Assembly (NCBI GenBank): GCA_964355675.1
Contig: CAYHEC010000004.1
Coordinates: 62,001 to 126,000 of the forward strand
Direction of reading: 5' to 3'
DNA: 64,000 bases
From: CAMBDS01 sp964355675
GTDB lineage: Bacteria > Electryoneota > AABM5-125-24 > Hatepunaeales > Hatepunaeaceae
Numbering within the stretch: the stretch's first letter is position 1; each line of letters begins with the position of its first letter. The notes under the pieces were generated by a model. That model was not told where the DNA came from. It was given only the letters and a program-made list of their open reading frames with translations, and ran no database searches. Position numbers and translations under genes: made by a program. Below are positions 1 to 8,464 of this stretch, one piece after another.

Positions 1-1187
1 TTTTCGCCGATCGTCTTGCCGGACAGAGGGACAAATTCGCAGAAAATCCAGATTTGGTGGCCGTATTTTTTAAGAATGGAACTCCATTAACTCGTGGCGA
101 TCAGCTTAAACAACCAAGACTTGCTCAATGTCTTGCTCAGATTTCCAAAGATAAAGGGACCTCGTTTTATCACGGTGAGCAAGCCAAATTGATAGCACTT
201 GCGATATCAAAGTCTGATGGTGTGCTAACCTTTGAAGATCTTGGTTCTTATAAATTCGTTTGGCGCGAACCGATTCACTTCAATTACAGAGGTATGGACA
301 TTTATTCGATGCCTCCACCCTCTTCTGGTGGGCTTTGCCTTGCTGAGATATTCAATATTCTTGAGCCGTTCCCCATTTCCTATCTTGGGCAGGGAGACGT
401 TGAAACTCTTCATTTAATGGCATCCGCTTTTGAGCGAGCATTTGCTGACCGTTCGCGATGGCTTGCCGATCCTGGTTATGTTCCTCAACCGGTGGAAGGC
501 ATGACTTCTCGCGTTTATGCTGACCAGTTACGCGCAACAATCAAGCGGGATATTCGAACTCCAGTTATCGAACCCGGTGATCCTTGGAAAACGCCTTCTG
601 GCAATACCAGCCACATTTCAGTAATTGACAAAGATGGCGGAATGTGTGCCATCACCACTTCAGTCAACGGCCCGTTCGGCTCGCTGGTTTATGTCTCGGA
701 ACTTGGTATATTTTTGAACAACACAATGGATGACTTTGCCTTAACAGCGACGAGCAAGAATATCTACAATCTCACCCAAGGCGACGTCAATCTTGTCGAA
801 CCTGGTAAACGTCCTCTTTCAAGCATGTCTCCTACACTGATATTCAAGGACGGGAAGCCATTCGCTTCGATCGGATCGGTTGGAGGCCCGCGCATTATCA
901 CCTCTGTTGCGCAGATGATCATCAACCTGATTGATTTCAAGCGGGACATTCAGGCGGCGATTGATCTTCCTCGAATCCACATGCAGTGGAAACCGGAAAC
1001 GCTTTATCTTGAACAGGATGTATCACAATCAACTAAACATGAGCTTCGGCTTAGTGGGTGGCCGATTACAAAGGAAGGTCATTGGTCCATCAGTCAGGGC
1101 GTTACGGTTGATTGGGATAAAGGGCTTTTTTACGGCGGGGCTGATTCACGAGGAGTTGGCTCAGCTGGTCCAGCGACAATTCCCTAA
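1..1187 (+). CDS. ggt: gamma-glutamyltransferase, C-terminal part (5' end outside window)
   Basis: Gamma-glutamyltransferase cleaves gamma-glutamyl bonds of glutathione and related peptides, normally in the periplasm. The frame is open from base 3 and the N-terminal part lies upstream of the window. The visible part holds the end of the large subunit and the whole small subunit. The small-subunit start motif GNTSHISVID contains the expected autoprocessing and catalytic Thr (codon 606-608), followed by the family signature SELGIFLNNTMDDF and by KRPLSSMSPTLIF and GSVGGPRI near the C-terminus. The gene ends with TAA at 1185-1187. The signal peptide cannot be checked because it is outside the window. 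Family assignment is secure; the physiological substrate is not visible. Confidence 0.93.
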   Translation, partial: FADRLAGQRDKFAENPDLVAVFFKNGTPLTRGDQLKQPRLAQCLAQISKDKGTSFYHGEQAKLIALAISKSDGVLTFEDLGSYKFVWREPIHFNYRGMDIYSMPPPSSGGLCLAEIFNILEPFPISYLGQGDVETLHLMASAFERAFADRSRWLADPGYVPQPVEGMTSRVYADQLRATIKRDIRTPVIEPGDPWKTPSGNTSHISVIDKDGGMCAITTSVNGPFGSLVYVSELGIFLNNTMDDFALTATSKNIYNLTQGDVNLVEPGKRPLSSMSPTLIFKDGKPFASIGSVGGPRIITSVAQMIINLIDFKRDIQAAIDLPRIHMQWKPETLYLEQDVSQSTKHELRLSGWPITKEGHWSISQGVTVDWDKGLFYGGADSRGVGSAGPATIP

Positions 1188-1226
1188 TGGGGCTGTTGCC
1201 TATATCCCAAATGATGAAAATTGTGG

Positions 1227-1311
1227 CGTGTAGCCCGCACAGCTTTGCTGGGCGGGCAGGAAAAAAGCACTAAATTTGAGTCCCGCCCAGCAAAGCTGTG
1301 CGGGCTACACG
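1227..1311. repeat. 30-bp perfect inverted repeat with 25-bp spacer
   Basis: Bases 1227-1256 and 1282-1311 are exact reverse complements (arms start CGTGTAGCCCGCACAGC). The arms are GC-rich compared with their surroundings and contain a GGGCGGG core. The element sits alone between ggt and cutA. It could be a strong terminator, but the long arms without a T-run and a degenerate lookalike near 7450-7520 suggest a small dispersed non-coding repeat (REP or MITE-like). No ORF is inside. Confidence 0.8.
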
Positions 1312-1352
1312 CTTTTGTGTTTGGACAACATTCCCTAATAGAATTTAATCTG

Positions 1353-1712
1353 ATGAATCAACAAATCACCTTAACGGCTCCCCAATCCACTACGAATACC
1401 GTAGTACTTATCTTGTGCGCTGTACCAAATAGATCAGTAGCGGAACAAATTAGCCATTATTTGGTGGAACAACAATTTGCTGCGTGCGTAAATATAATTC
1501 CTGGAATCAGTTCAATCTACCGTTGGAAAAACAAGGTTGAAAAATGCGAGGAATTACTTCTGATGATAAAAAGTTCGATGGGGCGTTTGGGAGACATCTG
1601 CGACTATATCAGGTCCGTACATCCTTATGAATTGCCCGAGGTTCTTGCGATACCGACATCAGGCGGTGGAATGGAATACTTGAATTGGATCATTCAGGAG
1701 ACAAGAACCTGA
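1353..1712 (+). CDS. cutA: CutA divalent-cation tolerance family protein
   Basis: A 119-residue member of the CutA family, small trimeric cytoplasmic proteins linked genetically to divalent metal (copper) tolerance. The core is recognisable in order: the N-terminal strand VVLILCAVPNRSVAEQISHYLVE, then AACVNIIPGISSIYRWKN, the acidic EKCEELLLMIKSS strand and HPYELPEVLAIP. ATG at 1353 is chosen because the reading frame upstream runs back into the inverted repeat at 1227-1311; the first 15 residues are a poorly conserved lead-in. It stands between ggt and the peroxiredoxin gene with no clear operon link. The family is certain, the exact biochemical role of CutA is not. Confidence 0.9.
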   Translation: MNQQITLTAPQSTTNTVVLILCAVPNRSVAEQISHYLVEQQFAACVNIIPGISSIYRWKNKVEKCEELLLMIKSSMGRLGDICDYIRSVHPYELPEVLAIPTSGGGMEYLNWIIQETRT

Positions 1713-1755
1713 TTTTCTTTAATTTGAATTCAAACCATTAACGAGGAGAATAATC

Positions 1756-2280
1756 ATGCTTCAAGTCGGAAGCAAAGCGCCGGAATTTACTCTTGAGTCG
1801 GTAATGCCGGACGGAACATTCAAAACACTCTCATTGGCAGACTATAAAGGCAAGTGGACGGTACTATTCTTTTATCCACTTGATTTTACATTTGTCTGTC
1901 CGACAGAGATCACCAGTTTTTCGAAGCGAATCACCGAATTTGCAGACCTCAACGCGACGGTTGTAGGCGCAAGCGTCGATTCAGTCTATTCACATCGAGC
2001 TTGGATCGAGAGTAGCCTTGGTAAAATAGAGTACCCGTTACTTAGTGACCCGACACATCTCGTGTCTCGCGAGTACGGCGTATTGTTGGAAGACAAAGGG
2101 CACACTCTACGCGGAACCTTCATCATTGATCCCGAAGGCGTCGTCCGGTATCATCTCGTCCATGCCAAAAGCGTGGGGCGATCCGTCGATGAAACACTTC
2201 GAGTGTTGAAGGCTCTTCAATCAGGCGAACTTTGCCCCGTCGAATGGAAACCGGGCGAAAATACGCTCGGCAAAGCCTAA
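1756..2280 (+). CDS. 2-Cys peroxiredoxin (AhpC/Prx1 type)
   Basis: Thiol peroxidase that reduces hydrogen peroxide and alkyl hydroperoxides in the cytoplasm. The peroxidatic site is YPLDFTFVCPTEI with Cys48, and the resolving Cys160 is in LCPVEWKPG near the C-terminus, so this is a typical 2-Cys enzyme. At 174 residues it is slightly short of usual AhpC because the C-terminal tail is trimmed. The start has a good ribosome site (ACGAGGAG, 1741-1748). It is followed by trxB, the natural electron donor side of the system, separated only by a palindrome at 2290-2317, so the pair probably works together in oxidative stress defence. No thioredoxin gene is adjacent. Confidence 0.93.
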   Translation: MLQVGSKAPEFTLESVMPDGTFKTLSLADYKGKWTVLFFYPLDFTFVCPTEITSFSKRITEFADLNATVVGASVDSVYSHRAWIESSLGKIEYPLLSDPTHLVSREYGVLLEDKGHTLRGTFIIDPEGVVRYHLVHAKSVGRSVDETLRVLKALQSGELCPVEWKPGENTLGKA

Positions 2281-2289
2281 AGTATCGCT

Positions 2290-2317
2290 TGGAGGGCGGG
2301 ATTAATCCCGCCCTCCA
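2290..2317. repeat. 28-bp perfect palindrome between peroxiredoxin and trxB
   Basis: Bases 2290-2317 read TGGAGGGCGGGATTAATC on from the left and are their own reverse complement. The GGGCGGG...CCCGCCC core is shared with the inverted repeat at 1227-1311. It lies 10 bases after the peroxiredoxin stop and 46 bases before trxB. It may be an attenuating terminator or mRNA-stabilising hairpin that lowers trxB expression relative to the peroxiredoxin, or a dispersed repeat. No T-run follows. Confidence 0.75.
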
Positions 2318-2363
2318 TGAGCGCCATGCGGACAATTTTAAAAAATTATCATCGAATCACATC

Positions 2364-3305
2364 ATGACAGAAATAAAAGATCATTATCGCGTAGTAATCA
2401 TTGGATCCGGTCCCGCCGGACTTACCGCGGCACTCTACACTGCACGAGCCAATTTAGCTCCGCTCGTTATCGAAGGTGTGCAACCAGGTGGACAACTGAC
2501 TATCACCACTGAAGTTGAAAATTATCCGGGCTTTCCAGAGGGAATTATGGGGCCGGAACTTATGGATAAATTTCGCGAGCAGGCGGAACGATTTGGTACG
2601 ACCTACATCACTGACGAAGTTTCCTCAGTCGATTTGAGCGGTCATCCATTCACAGTTACAGTCGGGAAACGTATCATTAAGGCAGACTCCTTAATCATCT
2701 CAACCGGGGCAACGGCCAAGTTACTCGGGCTGGAATCTGAGCGTCTTTTAATGGGACACGGAGTTTCCGCCTGTGCAACTTGTGATGGCTGGTTCTTTCG
2801 CGGAAAAGAGATTGCCGTTATGGGCGGTGGCGATTCGGCATGTGAGGAGGCGCATTATCTCACAAAATTTGCATCGAAGGTAACCTTGATCCATCGCCGG
2901 GGAGAGCTTCGAGCATCGAAGATCATGCGCAACCGTGTAGAAACTAATCCCAAAATCGAGTTTCTTTGGCATCATTCGATAGAAGACTTCATCGGAAAAC
3001 CGGAAACCGGTTTGGAAGCGGTAAGAGTAAAGAATGTGCAAACGGGAGAGGTTCATGACCTGAAAGTATCGGGGGCGTTTCTTGCTATTGGGCACAAACC
3101 CAATACTGAACTGTTTACAGGCGTTCTCGAAACCGATGACGTAGGTTATCTTATCACCGAACCGGGCTCAACCCGGACGAAGATTCCAGGCGTATTTGCC
3201 TGCGGGGATGTTCAAGATCACACTTATCGACAAGCGATCACCGCGGCGGGAAGTGGATGTATGGCGGCAATCGACACCGAAAAATATCTTGGAGAACAAG
3301 AATGA
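2364..3305 (+). CDS. trxB: thioredoxin-disulfide reductase
   Basis: Low-molecular-weight NADPH-dependent flavoprotein that reduces thioredoxin. In order: FAD dinucleotide fold VVIIGSGPAGLTAALYTA (about residues 10-27), redox centre SACATCDGWF with Cys137 and Cys140, NADPH fold MGGGDSACEEA, HRRGELRAS (NADPH phosphate binding), and the C-terminal FAD motif GVFACGDVQDHTYRQAITAA. The length of 313 residues is typical. ATG at 2364 is preferred; the longer open frame upstream passes through the palindrome. The stop overlaps the ATG of the next gene by 4 bases (ATGA), so trxB and the lipoprotein gene are translationally coupled. Confidence 0.96.
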   Translation: MTEIKDHYRVVIIGSGPAGLTAALYTARANLAPLVIEGVQPGGQLTITTEVENYPGFPEGIMGPELMDKFREQAERFGTTYITDEVSSVDLSGHPFTVTVGKRIIKADSLIISTGATAKLLGLESERLLMGHGVSACATCDGWFFRGKEIAVMGGGDSACEEAHYLTKFASKVTLIHRRGELRASKIMRNRVETNPKIEFLWHHSIEDFIGKPETGLEAVRVKNVQTGEVHDLKVSGAFLAIGHKPNTELFTGVLETDDVGYLITEPGSTRTKIPGVFACGDVQDHTYRQAITAAGSGCMAAIDTEKYLGEQE

Positions 3306-4903
3306 GTATTAAATGGTCGATCACAATGACGCTTATGGCGTCGATGCTATTATCAGCCTGCATGGGCGATGACGCCGACTACAAATCCGGGATGTACTGG
3401 CTGAATGAGCGGGATAACTGGCAATCCGCGGCGCAGGCTTTTCAACGATCTCTAAAGAATAATCCAAATCGTTGGAAAACGAATCTTGCCCTTATTGACG
3501 CCCTCTCGCGTGGCGATGATCCGGTCCGCCTCGAAAGTCAAATCTTAGAGGTCTTTAATAAATTCCCTGACAGCACTCGAAGTGCGGCTATTGTTAGCGC
3601 TGGTAGTAACCTTTTGGGCGAAGATCGTCTAATTCGTTTGGGCGGCGCTATCGAATTGCAGAATCTCGAAAAACTGATGGCTTCTAAGGGTGACAAGCCT
3701 GAGGTATTATCCCGTGCGGTTATTTCTGCCTGTCGAGCTCAAGATCAGCAGGCCGTTTCTGCCTATTTGGGCAGGTTATTAGATGTTTTAAAAGGAGAAA
3801 TCCCCGATTCAGTCCGAACAGAATTGAATTATTTTATCGGACCCTCGCAACTTGACCGGATCCAGCTATCATCCCGGCTTGAGGCCAATCCAAATGACCC
3901 TGGCGCCTTGTTGGCGATGGCAAAAGCCTCCTTGCTTTCATGGGATATGCCATCAGCAAAAAAAGCTATCGAAAAATTGGCGCAGGGCAATTCTGATGTA
4001 TTGAAAAATGAAGAGACAGCGAGGAGTTATTCTTCATTGTGGGACGTTCCTCCTTATCAAAATAAAATCGTGACTCAAGGATGGGATGGATCGCGATCAA
4101 ATGAAGGCAATACCTTACTTTTCCTGCGAGATCTCGGTTCTGTTGGGGATGTCGATAAGTATATATTCCGAAGTGTTGGCGGTGCGGATCTGCCTATCAT
4201 GAAAGCGGCTCAACAAAATATGCGGGATATCGCATTGCCGAGGCTTTCTCACGACGGAGCCTGGATTTATTTCTATAGCTCCAACGATAAAAATTGGAGT
4301 CCCGGCAAGTCAGGCAGATTTAATCTATACCGGATCAAATCAAATTACGGAGCCGCACCGGTAAAGCTGACCGATGACGACTTGGTTTATTGCGAACCCC
4401 ATATTGAGCGGAGCGGGGCAGTTCTACTCGTTAGAAGGGATGTAGGAAGTGTCCGCCAGTCAGCCGAGGTTTTTCGCATCGATGCAGATCGCAAAAAAAC
4501 CGAGTCTGTTATTAGAATCGCCGAACCTGTACAATGGGCGGCATTCACTCCCAATGCTGACTCGCTTTTATTCATCACTTCCAGGGGAATCTATAAAAGA
4601 TCTCTCAATGGCGGAACAACGGTGCTGGAAATGGTAGGACAAGGATTTTCGTATCCTTTCGTTTCACCTGATGGAAAATGGCTCATGGTTCAAGGTCCGA
4701 ACGGTGAGCAAATGCTGTTCAATCGAGAATCGGGCGCCATGAGCTATCTGGGGATAGCATTCACCCCGATGGGGTGGATAGGCAGAGACGGGAAACTGCT
4801 GACGACCAGAAAAGAGGCGGGCAAACCCAGATTGATTGAATTCGACCTTACCAGACCATTGGCGGTATCAACAAGCCTTTTGGGGAAAATTGGTTCAAAA
4901 TAA
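3302..4903 (+). CDS. lipoprotein with TPR-like and WD40/TolB-like beta-propeller regions
   Basis: A 533-residue predicted lipoprotein of unknown function. The N-terminus is a hydrophobic signal ending in lipobox LLSAC, which puts the lipidated Cys at position 20. Residues about 25-250 look like helical TPR-type repeats (RDNWQSAAQAFQRSLKNNPN). Residues about 270-533 contain repeated PD40/TolB-type blades, for example LSHDGAWIYFYSSNDK and FVSPDGKWLMVQGPNGEQ. ATG at 3302 overlaps the trxB stop by 4 bases. It probably sits in the envelope as a scaffold or sensor, but nothing in the sequence names a partner; its coupling to trxB may be only positional. Confidence 0.8.
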   Translation: MSIKWSITMTLMASMLLSACMGDDADYKSGMYWLNERDNWQSAAQAFQRSLKNNPNRWKTNLALIDALSRGDDPVRLESQILEVFNKFPDSTRSAAIVSAGSNLLGEDRLIRLGGAIELQNLEKLMASKGDKPEVLSRAVISACRAQDQQAVSAYLGRLLDVLKGEIPDSVRTELNYFIGPSQLDRIQLSSRLEANPNDPGALLAMAKASLLSWDMPSAKKAIEKLAQGNSDVLKNEETARSYSSLWDVPPYQNKIVTQGWDGSRSNEGNTLLFLRDLGSVGDVDKYIFRSVGGADLPIMKAAQQNMRDIALPRLSHDGAWIYFYSSNDKNWSPGKSGRFNLYRIKSNYGAAPVKLTDDDLVYCEPHIERSGAVLLVRRDVGSVRQSAEVFRIDADRKKTESVIRIAEPVQWAAFTPNADSLLFITSRGIYKRSLNGGTTVLEMVGQGFSYPFVSPDGKWLMVQGPNGEQMLFNRESGAMSYLGIAFTPMGWIGRDGKLLTTRKEAGKPRLIEFDLTRPLAVSTSLLGKIGSK

Positions 4904-4913
4904 TGGATGATCA

Positions 4914-5753
4914 GTGGCAATATTTCAGGTAGGTCGGTTTAAGCTCACAACGCTTGAATTCGGTAATTTCAAGCTTGATGGTGGGGCGATGTTCGGAGTA
5001 GTTCCCCGCACACTCTGGGGAAGGTATCATCCGCCCGACGAACAAAACAGGATCGAGATGGCGCTCCGCTGTCTGTTGGTGGAAACTGGTGATCGAAAAA
5101 TCCTCGTCGATACGGGATTCGGGCAAGGACGATCTGCTAAATTCAAAGAGATTTACTCATTTACTGGTGTTGAAAACTATCTCGATCAAGGACTTGGCGA
5201 TATCGGACTAGGGCGCGAAGATATAACTGATGTCTTTTTGACTCACCTCCATTTCGACCATGGTGGAGGTTCAACGATCAACAAACAGTCTTCCCCTGTA
5301 CCGGCTTTCCCGAATGCACGCTATCATTTACAGGAAAAACAGCTCCTGCACGCCAGAAGCCGGATGGAACGGGATAAGGCAAGTTATTTTCCGGAAGACT
5401 TCGAACCACTTCTTGATAACGGCGTGGCAGAAATCCATGACGGCGACTTCACCCTGCTTTCAGGGATCGATACAATCATCTGCAATGGTCACACCCCGGC
5501 GATGCAACTGTTGAGGGTCAAAGACGATGGAATGACGTTCGTTTATGGCGCTGACCTGATTCCGCTCTCTACGCATTTTCCTCTACCTTGGATTATGGCT
5601 TACGACCTTTATCCGATTACAACTTTGGAAGAAAAAAGACGTTTACTGAGTGAAGCGGCAGACGAGGGATGGACGTTTATCTTCGAACATGACGCTAAGG
5701 TTATAAGCGGGAAAGTAATGCGCACGGAGAAAGGGTTCAATCTCGCCAATTAA
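4914..5753 (+). CDS. MBL-fold metallo-hydrolase (YtnP/lactonase-like)
   Basis: A 279-residue cytoplasmic metallo-beta-lactamase-fold hydrolase. The metal-binding motif THLHFDHGG gives His111, His113, Asp115 and His116; further ligands are in CNGHTPAM and the Asp of YGADLIPL, with FEHDAK near the end. This layout matches the YtnP/AHL-lactonase-like group, whose substrates are often unknown. The start is GTG at 4914: the in-frame stop at 4908-4910 rules out anything longer, and the two nearby ATGs are in other frames. It follows the lipoprotein gene by 10 bases, so it ends the prx-trxB-lipoprotein unit, and is followed by the hairpin at 5777-5820. Confidence 0.85.
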   Translation: MAIFQVGRFKLTTLEFGNFKLDGGAMFGVVPRTLWGRYHPPDEQNRIEMALRCLLVETGDRKILVDTGFGQGRSAKFKEIYSFTGVENYLDQGLGDIGLGREDITDVFLTHLHFDHGGGSTINKQSSPVPAFPNARYHLQEKQLLHARSRMERDKASYFPEDFEPLLDNGVAEIHDGDFTLLSGIDTIICNGHTPAMQLLRVKDDGMTFVYGADLIPLSTHFPLPWIMAYDLYPITTLEEKRRLLSEAADEGWTFIFEHDAKVISGKVMRTEKGFNLAN

Positions 5754-5776
5754 TTTGAATTCAAAGTCCGATACGC

Positions 5777-5820
5777 AAAAGGAAAGAAGTCAACTCGCTG
5801 AAGTTGACTTCTTTCCTTTT
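5777..5820. terminator. 19-bp perfect hairpin terminator, GTCAAC family
   Basis: Arms 5777-5795 and 5802-5820 pair perfectly around loop CGCTGA. The stem is flanked by A-run and T-run, so it can terminate both the plus-strand unit ending at 5753 and the minus-strand unit ending at 5884. A second weaker hairpin with the same core (GCGTCAAC / GTTGATGC, about 5841-5863) follows directly. Confidence 0.88.
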
Positions 5821-5883
5821 TGAAAACTTATGACAATAAGGCGTCAACCCACTGGAGTTGATGCGTTCGTCCAAATTCGAAAT

Positions 5884-6669
5884 TTACCCTCCGAACCTGA
5901 CGCCTACACGCAATGCGATGAAATCAGCATGATTCTTGGCAGCTGCTTTCTGCTCGGCACTCCACGTACGCGCTGGTTTTCCCCAGCGGGCAATAGCTGA
6001 ATTATCCTTGCTGATACCCGTGAAATGATAGGCAAGCGAGGCGTCGATAAACAGTGTCTTACGCAATGGATACAGGACGCCGGCAGTCAACTGAAGCCCC
6101 ACATTCGAACCATCTTTGACGTCCATCCAACTGTCATTATGGTAGATTGTGTCAGAAGACGGCGGAGTAATAACTTCCTGAAAAGTCTGAGATCGCTCGA
6201 ACTTCCATAGATTTACTACGAACGCGGCCGATCCATAAGATCGCAATCCGCCAATTGGAGCTTCGGCATAAAAGCCAGTTCCAACGGGAAGTTGCTTGAA
6301 AGAGCCGCCCTCTTCCGCCTTGGTGATAGTAGCGTATGGGTAATATTGCGGAGGAAGATCGTTAACGCGCGTGTCAGCCGCGATGTCCTTCTCGCTACGT
6401 TCCGAGTAGTATGTTTTGTTTAACCCGGTAAAAAGAAAAAATCCGACACCAGGCTGAAATTGATATCTTAAATTAACTTCGCCAGACTGCATCATGCCCC
6501 AGCGGTCAGCCCACCAACCGACGGGCAATCCGCCGCCGACAACGAAAGCTACACTGTAGGGGCTCGCCGCTTGAGCAGGTGCGGTGAAGACCGCTCCGAG
6601 TAAGGTGATCCCGATAAGAAATTGTAAGACCCGACGCATAGATTTCCCAGATGCTTGTATTGTGGTCAT
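5884..6669 (-). CDS. secreted outer-membrane beta-barrel-like protein, unknown function
   Basis: I do not recognise a named family. The 261-residue product has a signal peptide (RRVLQFLIGITLLGAVF, likely cleavage after APAQA) and then alternating hydrophobic/polar strands such as YSVAFVVGGGLP, GVGFFLFTGLNKTYY and GLQLTAGVLYPL, ending in the strand ADFIALRVGVRFGG, as in small outer-membrane barrel (OmpW/OmpA-like) proteins of about 8 strands. Two starts are possible: ATG at 6669 or the ATG 10 codons later directly before the basic MRRV; the second gives a cleaner signal peptide. It lies next to another barrel-like gene in the same direction. Confidence 0.7.
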   Translation of the reverse strand: MTTIQASGKSMRRVLQFLIGITLLGAVFTAPAQAASPYSVAFVVGGGLPVGWWADRWGMMQSGEVNLRYQFQPGVGFFLFTGLNKTYYSERSEKDIAADTRVNDLPPQYYPYATITKAEEGGSFKQLPVGTGFYAEAPIGGLRSYGSAAFVVNLWKFERSQTFQEVITPPSSDTIYHNDSWMDVKDGSNVGLQLTAGVLYPLRKTLFIDASLAYHFTGISKDNSAIARWGKPARTWSAEQKAAAKNHADFIALRVGVRFGG

Positions 6670-6756
6670 TCACGCCCCCCGTTTTCTGCCAATCTAAAGA
6701 ATATAGATGCGAACCAAGAATAAGTCAAGCCAGTAAGCGCCGGGCATTCGTTCAAT

Positions 6757-7308
6757 TCAGAATAGCCGGTATCTAATTTGGAGAAAAAGTAAATCATCAA
6801 AACCGCCGACTCCCGGTACATTCAAGCCTTCATAACCAATTCCAAAATCTATTCCAGATAGACTGGAGGCAAAAACATCCGTCTCAACTACACTTTTGAA
6901 ACCCATCGCCCCACGATACCTCGTGGATCCGAGCAAATTGTATTTCCATAAACCCCACCCGATGCCACCATTTACCCGGAACGACATATTTTTAAAGCGT
7001 AAGCCAGTATTCCGCATAACCCATGTGGCGAGCCGTTGAGAGTTATTTAGTCCTGACGCTCCACTCGGCTCAGGGTTTGAATAATCCAGTCCAAATGTCC
7101 AGCCGCTTTTATCGTCCGACAATGAAGAGAGCCAGAGCGTGGGCTGTATTCCGACCGATGATTGGCTGATAGTGCCGACATTTAATGAAAGCATCGTTCC
7201 GAAACCGCCAGAGATTTCGCCCCTAAGGTCAATGGGATGAAAAATTCCACCGACCGTTATCAGGGCGATAGCCAAAGTCGAAGCGGGACTGTAATTTTTC
7301 CAATTCAT
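6757..7308 (-). CDS. small secreted barrel-like protein, unknown function
   Basis: I do not recognise a family. From the ATG at 7308 the product is 183 residues with a signal-like N-terminus (MNWKNYSPASTLAIALITV) and strands such as GTMLSLNVGTI, WTFGLDYSN, MSFRVNGGIGWGLWK and the last strand LLFLQIRYRLF, which ends in Phe as outer-membrane barrels usually do. An upstream extension of the open frame to 7539 is rejected because it runs through a degenerate inverted repeat and lacks a leader. It precedes the other barrel gene on the minus strand, so the two may form a unit. Confidence 0.65.
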   Translation of the reverse strand: MNWKNYSPASTLAIALITVGGIFHPIDLRGEISGGFGTMLSLNVGTISQSSVGIQPTLWLSSLSDDKSGWTFGLDYSNPEPSGASGLNNSQRLATWVMRNTGLRFKNMSFRVNGGIGWGLWKYNLLGSTRYRGAMGFKSVVETDVFASSLSGIDFGIGYEGLNVPGVGGFDDLLFLQIRYRLF

Positions 7309-7570
7309 ATTATAAGCTAAGAAATTGAGGTGGCACAAATCAAGTATCATGGAAGGAGATAGGTGTAAAAATTGCTTTATGCTCCTTTGAAAAAGTATAT
7401 TGAATTCTTTTAACGTGTTGCCTAAATCGAAACCGATACAGATTGGTGCACTAGCCCCGCACAGTTTGGTTTGTTGGGAGCTTTTACCTTGCCAGCCGAG
7501 CGAAGCTCTACCGGACACGCCCAATTTTCGATCATGCATCCAACCATCAAGTAATCAAACGGATTAAGCG
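7309..7570. other. divergent intergenic region with degenerate inverted repeat
   Basis: 262 bases between a minus-strand gene start and the lipid-kinase start. About 7450-7520 holds a decayed relative of the 1227-1311 element: CTAGCCCCGCACAG on one side and a loosely matching GAGCGAAGCTCTACCGG on the other. No other structure is clear. Promoters for both directions should lie here but none matches consensus well. Confidence 0.4.
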
Positions 7571-8464
7571 CTGAAAACACTCTTTATCATCAATCCCAAG
7601 TCTGGCACACCCAAATTTGTCAGTCGTCTCCACTATTTGATACGAAGTTATTTTGGGATGGACAATCATGAAATCTCGGTTATCAAATCGCATAATCCCG
7701 ACCATGTTCGAGAATTGGCGGAACGCGAAGCGCGCAACGGAGCTTTGATGGTCGTAGCCGTTGGTGGAGACGGAACAGTTAATATGGCCGCCCAAGGACT
7801 TATCGGCACAGAAACGATACTCGGAGTCATTCCGACCGGATCCGGGAATGGGTTTGCCAGAAATGTAGGGATACCGCTTAGACTCGAAAAAGCGTTGGAA
7901 TTAATAAAAGAGCCTGACATCGCCACCATCGACGTTGGTAGTGTCGATGATAGAATATTTTTGGTAACGTGTGGAATCGGCTGGGAAGCCGTCATTGCGT
8001 CGGTATTCGAAGGTAGCAGGGTTCGTGGCATTTTCCCATATGCAACTGCGGCAATCTCAACTTTTTTACAGTATGAACCCCAACAGGTTGAAATTACCGC
8101 TGAACCGGGAGGTTGGCGATACAGCGGACGACCGATGATGTTGAGCATTGCAAATATGCGCGAACTTGGAGTCAATGTGACGATTTCCCCAGAGGCTCGA
8201 TCAGACGACGGACTACTCGATATCTGCATGATCCCCCGGCAGGACCTGCTTGGGGTTCTAAAATACACCCCAGAGATGTTTCGGCAACGAACAGACACCA
8301 TCCCGGGTTATGTGAGAAGACTTGCGACCGATCTTGTCATCCGCCGTCAAATTGCGGGCAATATTCACGTTGACGGAAACCCCTTTCCGAGCGGTGAAGA
8401 AATTTCGATAAAGGTGTTGCCTGCCGCTCTGCGTATAGTTTGTAGAAAGGAAAAATTGTCGTGA
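7571..8464 (+). CDS. diacylglycerol kinase family lipid kinase (probable CTG start)
   Basis: Member of the DAGK/sphingosine kinase (DgkB/YegS) family, which phosphorylates lipid hydroxyls at the cytoplasmic membrane face. Visible motifs: phosphate-binding FIINPKSG at the extreme N-terminus, VAVGGDGTVN (Gly65 on), GVIPTGSGNGFARNVG, and the C-terminal domain with INIHVDGNPF-type strand IHVDGNPFPSGEE. The start is unusual: the conserved NPKSG strand lies upstream of the first ATG, GTG or TTG (TTG at 7637), and an in-frame stop sits at 7565-7567, so only CTG at 7571 gives a complete protein of 297 residues. The next gene overlaps the stop by 4 bases (GTGA). Which lipid it uses is not visible. Confidence 0.85.
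   Translation: MKTLFIINPKSGTPKFVSRLHYLIRSYFGMDNHEISVIKSHNPDHVRELAEREARNGALMVVAVGGDGTVNMAAQGLIGTETILGVIPTGSGNGFARNVGIPLRLEKALELIKEPDIATIDVGSVDDRIFLVTCGIGWEAVIASVFEGSRVRGIFPYATAAISTFLQYEPQQVEITAEPGGWRYSGRPMMLSIANMRELGVNVTISPEARSDDGLLDICMIPRQDLLGVLKYTPEMFRQRTDTIPGYVRRLATDLVIRRQIAGNIHVDGNPFPSGEEISIKVLPAALRIVCRKEKLS

Noticed and set aside
7666..8301. 211-codon open frame on the minus strand
   Set aside because: It lies opposite the lipid kinase in full, has no homology that I recognise and no ribosome site; it is a shadow of the real gene.
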